Source: Pseudomonas sp. BGr12 (GTDB lineage: Bacteria; Pseudomonadota; Gammaproteobacteria; Pseudomonadales; Pseudomonadaceae). Taken from it: DNA of 14,529 nt. The position numbers were made by a program, and so were the translations under genes. Shown here one piece after another: positions 13,101 to 14,529 of this stretch. Under the pieces are notes generated by a model. It made no database searches. It saw nothing but the letters and a program-made list of their open reading frames with translations, and was not told the origin of the DNA. The stretch spans positions 1 to 14,529 of the forward strand of contig NZ_JALRNF010000069.1 in NCBI RefSeq assembly GCF_030272895.1, in the 5' to 3' direction. Every line of letters starts with the position of its first letter. Position 1 is the first letter of the stretch.

Positions 13101-14373
13101 GGTGGTCGATGCGCAACATGGCGCCACCACCGATCCCGAGGCTTTCCGCCTGCTCAACCGGGTCAAGGCCGGCCCTTACGAATACAACCTGTACCGCGCA
13201 AGCCTCGATGGCAGCAACGGCGAAGCCTGGTACCTGCGCTCGACCGTCGATGCGGCACCGGTTGACCCCGTCGATCCGGTTGATCCGGTAATCCCGGTCA
13301 ATCCAGTCGATCCGCAAGATCCTGTCGCCCCGCTGGTTCCCGTGGTCGAGCAAGCGGTTGCCCCGGCTCGTCCGCAGGTGCCCAACTACCGTCCGGAAAC
13401 CTCCCTGTACCGTGCCTTGCCATCGATGCTGCTGAACTACAGCCGGGCCATGGTCGATACCCTGCACGAGCGCGTCGGCGAAGAACGCCGGCTGGCCACT
13501 GACCCGCTGCCTGACCAGGCGCTGGAACAATACGGCCCGTCCCTGGGCTGGGGTCGCCTGATCCTGCGCAAGGGCGAGGACGAACTGGGCGAGGGCGCCC
13601 GCTACGACTACCGCCTGCAGGCCTTCCAGGTCGGTGCCGACCTCTATCGCAACGAAGACACCGACGGCAGCACCGACCAGGCCGGCCTGTCACTGAACGT
13701 TGGGCGCATTGCCGGCAGCGTCGACCACACCAACGGCAGCAGTGCCGGCGATGATCTGGTCCGCGCCTATGGCATCGGCGGCTACTGGACCCACTTCGGC
13801 CCCGAAGGCTGGTACCTCGATGGTGTGCTGCAGTTCAATCGCTTCGACATCAAGGCCAGCCCCAACGACATGGACGCGCTCAAGACCCGTGGCCGTGGGG
13901 TGACGGCTTCGCTGGAAGGCGGCTACCCGATGCACCTGAACAAGGACAAGACCCTGCACATCGAGCCGCAGGCCCAGGTGATCGTCACCAGGGTCAAGGT
14001 CGACGACAGCCATGATGACGCATCGGACGTGCGTTTCGAAGACGTCGACTCGCTCACCGGCCGCCTGGGTGTACGCATAGACAAGGACTGGTTCCGCGAA
14101 GACGCCAAGGGCAAGGTGCACCGCACCAATGTCTGGGTTCGCCCAAGCGTCTGGCATGAGTTCAAGGGCCAGGCCAAGACCGAGTTCTCCTCGGCCAATG
14201 GCTACATCCCCTTTGGCACGGACATGAGCGGCACCTGGGGCGAACTGAACCTGGGCGTCGACTACCAGGTCGATGAGCGCACCACGGTGACGGGCTCGCT
14301 CGGTTACCAGAAGGCATTCAACAAGGACAGCCGCAGCTATGAAGGCATGATCGGTATCAAGGTCAAGTTCTGA
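10192..14373 (+). CDS. Type Va autotransporter, pertactin-like adhesin with beta-helix passenger
   Basis: A 1393-residue secreted surface protein. Residues 1-40 form a long basic, then hydrophobic signal peptide (RTIGLLLAGVFSLNALEAEA). The passenger, to about residue 885, is a run of roughly two dozen degenerate repeats such as GVYVTAGASAGVSDSHISL and GVLADAGSTIDLFGGSVTT, as in a right-handed beta-helix. No Cys is seen after the signal. An autochaperone-like segment (about 887-1020, including LIDFSAPLGGNFKHLTVNDY) precedes a Val-Asp-Pro linker (1023-1063). The C-terminal barrel (about 1117-1393) opens SLGWGRLILRKGEDELGEGA and ends IGIKVKF, with the terminal Phe used for outer-membrane assembly. 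No protease triad or other enzyme domain is recognisable, so adhesion or biofilm is the likely role. GAGG six bases upstream supports the ATG; the GTG at 10111 would spoil the signal peptide. Confidence 0.92.
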   Translation: MNSFKRIPAPHPKFQRTCLGRTIGLLLAGVFSLNALEAEAENNAVDPPAEDFDPPSTAAAIVAPSYLDVALQASTDAPRVFASRLLGAPAPIIVNSADGIGIASAGAHVDASVNLGAARTIGVLAQAGSSVGFERGSVSSSALTATNASGQTGLLARDNSQLSGTGVSVSLVPKASNGTAVTASNLIGVAARTGGQVSLHDSTVTLGGGVNGLSNHGLVASGAGSSIDFAGGSVSTLSKGSIGALAEAGGHISLSQGSAISVTGASSSTTASHGLKATGSGSRIDASDISVASSGVAASGARAEDSAHIQLDRSTFTSTGAATSTSSTAVLHAQGGASIAADAVQAGATGNYVGGVRAEGSDSRISFSNGSLEVKGAGSATDYASAARAMNGGAISIEGSELSSQGTYSHGVSVEGSGSRADVDSSRIDVTGNRAHGVYVTAGASAGVSDSHISLGAVAGAAGPWGVGALVEGSGSHLQLDDSEVRTTQKTSFGVRALAGAQLTINNGLIDTQGNYSTGLSAGSATVLARNLTVHTSGNDNAMGVLADAGSTIDLFGGSVTTTGNGSPVPSNLTFPHALASRNAGAQLNVHGTSVLTTGSQAYGAAVDDGGSMLLDGVSLQTQGQYAIGLYAGIGTLKPGQVSLVARNVSVETLGDQAAGALVSRRYQAPEATLELIDSTLTTHGQLSHGLQAESGARLSASNSAVNTLGTAALGALANNRASVLLDGVGVNTAGDLAHAAVAKNGGELQAGSSVINASGGQASALYVQGTEALVGKALVDNSVLRNRDGATIASAGVADISLVDTIVGGSGQWLNVDSAVASDGSSIPDMGTGQWQGVGNSLAATGRATLDVSGSVLSGSAHTAEGSSSTVSLHDASLWNLTGESNLGSLSNDASLIDFSAPLGGNFKHLTVNDYHGANGTLALNTYLYSDGSPSDKLVVDGGKADGSSNLLIRNAGGPGALTQGNGILVVDAQHGATTDPEAFRLLNRVKAGPYEYNLYRASLDGSNGEAWYLRSTVDAAPVDPVDPVDPVIPVNPVDPQDPVAPLVPVVEQAVAPARPQVPNYRPETSLYRALPSMLLNYSRAMVDTLHERVGEERRLATDPLPDQALEQYGPSLGWGRLILRKGEDELGEGARYDYRLQAFQVGADLYRNEDTDGSTDQAGLSLNVGRIAGSVDHTNGSSAGDDLVRAYGIGGYWTHFGPEGWYLDGVLQFNRFDIKASPNDMDALKTRGRGVTASLEGGYPMHLNKDKTLHIEPQAQVIVTRVKVDDSHDDASDVRFEDVDSLTGRLGVRIDKDWFREDAKGKVHRTNVWVRPSVWHEFKGQAKTEFSSANGYIPFGTDMSGTWGELNLGVDYQVDERTTVTGSLGYQKAFNKDSRSYEGMIGIKVKF
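13255..13350 (+). repeat. Val-Asp-Pro repeat linker within autotransporter
   Basis: Short direct repeats of GATCCGGT/GATCCGCA type encode VDPVDPVDPVIPVNPVDP and then more Pro/Val-rich sequence. The segment joins the autochaperone-like end of the passenger to the beta-barrel. Proline-rich spacers at this position are common in pertactin-type autotransporters. Short tandem units like these can change copy number by slippage, so the length may vary between strains. Confidence 0.7.
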
Positions 14374-14382
14374 ACGCAGGCC

Positions 14383-14424
14383 TGTGGGAGCTGGCGAAGC
14401 CTGCGATGGCCCGCACCGCGGGCC
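14383..14424. repeat. REP-like element, copy 2
   Basis: TGTGGGAGCTGGCGAAGC and the following CTGCGAT match the copy at 98-122 in 23 of 25 positions. The 3' part forms a perfect 7-bp stem, GGCCCGC (14408-14414) with GCGGGCC (14418-14424) and loop ACC. It begins 10 bases after the autotransporter stop codon and ends just before the terminator. Assignment to the Pseudomonas REP family is from memory. Confidence 0.65.
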
Positions 14425-14428
14425 CAAT

Positions 14429-14458
14429 AAAAAACCCCGCCGATTGGCGGGGTTTTTT
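14429..14458. terminator. Bidirectional intrinsic terminator
   Basis: Six A, CCCCGCC (14435-14441), loop GATT, GGCGGGG (14446-14452), then six T form a perfect 13-bp inverted repeat. The T tract on either strand follows the stem, so it can stop transcription of the autotransporter from the left and of the minus-strand gene entering from the right. Confidence 0.93.
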
Positions 14459-14472
14459 ACCCAGGGTTCAGC

Positions 14473-14529
14473 TTACGCTTGAACGACCGGGATGTTGGCG
14501 CTCGCCGCCGCTTCGCGGAACTCGGCGAT
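14473..14529 (-). CDS. C-terminal end of an unidentified protein (partial)
   Basis: The last 18 codons of a minus-strand gene that continues beyond the window: IAEFREAAASANIPVVQA, then TAA at 14475-14473. The stop lies 15 bases from the bidirectional terminator, as expected for a real gene end, and the codons are GC-ending like the neighbours. The Ala-rich tail carries no motif I recognise, so no product is assigned. Confidence 0.6.
   Translation of the reverse strand: MAEFREAAASANIPVVQA

Noticed and set aside
10030..13530. Minus-strand open frame of 1166 codons opposite the autotransporter
   Set aside because: It mirrors the GC-rich, repetitive passenger gene, shows no protein family features, and its composition (Ala/Gly/Val/Gln/His) is that of an antisense shadow. 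The plus strand encodes a complete autotransporter.
1..14529. Mobile elements, CRISPR arrays, tRNA or rRNA genes
   Set aside because: No transposase, integrase, spaced direct-repeat array, or RNA-gene consensus was seen on reading both strands; only REP-like short repeats are present.

Overview
This window looks like chromosomal DNA of a fluorescent Pseudomonas, probably the P. putida group. It is GC-rich, with GC-ending codons. It has short REP-like elements of the Pseudomonas type (GGCGAAGCCTGCGAT core) near both ends, and its gene families are typical of that genus. The species cannot be fixed from sequence alone. I see no tRNA, rRNA, CRISPR array, insertion sequence or phage gene.

Layout. 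Bases 1-97 are an odd homopolymer-rich stretch that looks more like a damaged read or assembly end than normal DNA. It is followed by a REP-like element. A LysR-family regulator (151-1089, minus) is transcribed away from a seven-gene plus-strand operon (1246-8321). The operon encodes a VanA-like Rieske oxygenase, its FAD/[2Fe-2S] reductase (8-base overlap), and a complete histidine/opine-type ABC importer (periplasmic binding protein, two permeases, ATPase). It ends with a histidine ammonia-lyase-fold enzyme. A 19-bp inverted repeat containing a T-N11-A LysR box lies in the divergent promoter region.

The operon reads as a complete uptake-and-catabolism unit for one amino-acid-like compound. 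The key clue is the lyase: the Ala-Ser-Gly tripeptide that forms the MIO electrophile in histidine and phenylalanine ammonia-lyases is missing. The segment after GSVG is rewritten and three residues shorter, while the rest of the active-site framework is kept, including the Ser-His pair typical of histidine lyases. From memory, ergothionase (ergothioneine trimethylammonia-lyase) is an HAL relative that works without MIO because trimethylamine is a good leaving group. My best hypothesis is catabolism of a trimethylated (betaine) aromatic amino acid such as hercynine, ergothioneine or a relative, with the Rieske pair demethylating or hydroxylating the substrate or a product. No urocanase-like or thiourocanate-processing gene lies in the window, so the pathway would have to finish elsewhere.

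The second half is a cell-surface module. A minus-strand regulator (8330-10033) has the rare order receiver - LuxR HTH - PAS - histidine-kinase-like region. The receiver phospho-Asp is Glu and the kinase phospho-His is Gln, so both phosphotransfer sites look lost. It is divergent from a 1393-residue type Va autotransporter adhesin (10192-14373) with about two dozen beta-helix repeats, a Val-Asp-Pro-rich linker and a C-terminal beta-barrel ending in Phe. A 9-bp hairpin abuts the autotransporter Shine-Dalgarno. A REP-like element and a bidirectional terminator close the gene, and the last 18 codons of an unidentified minus-strand gene run off the window end.
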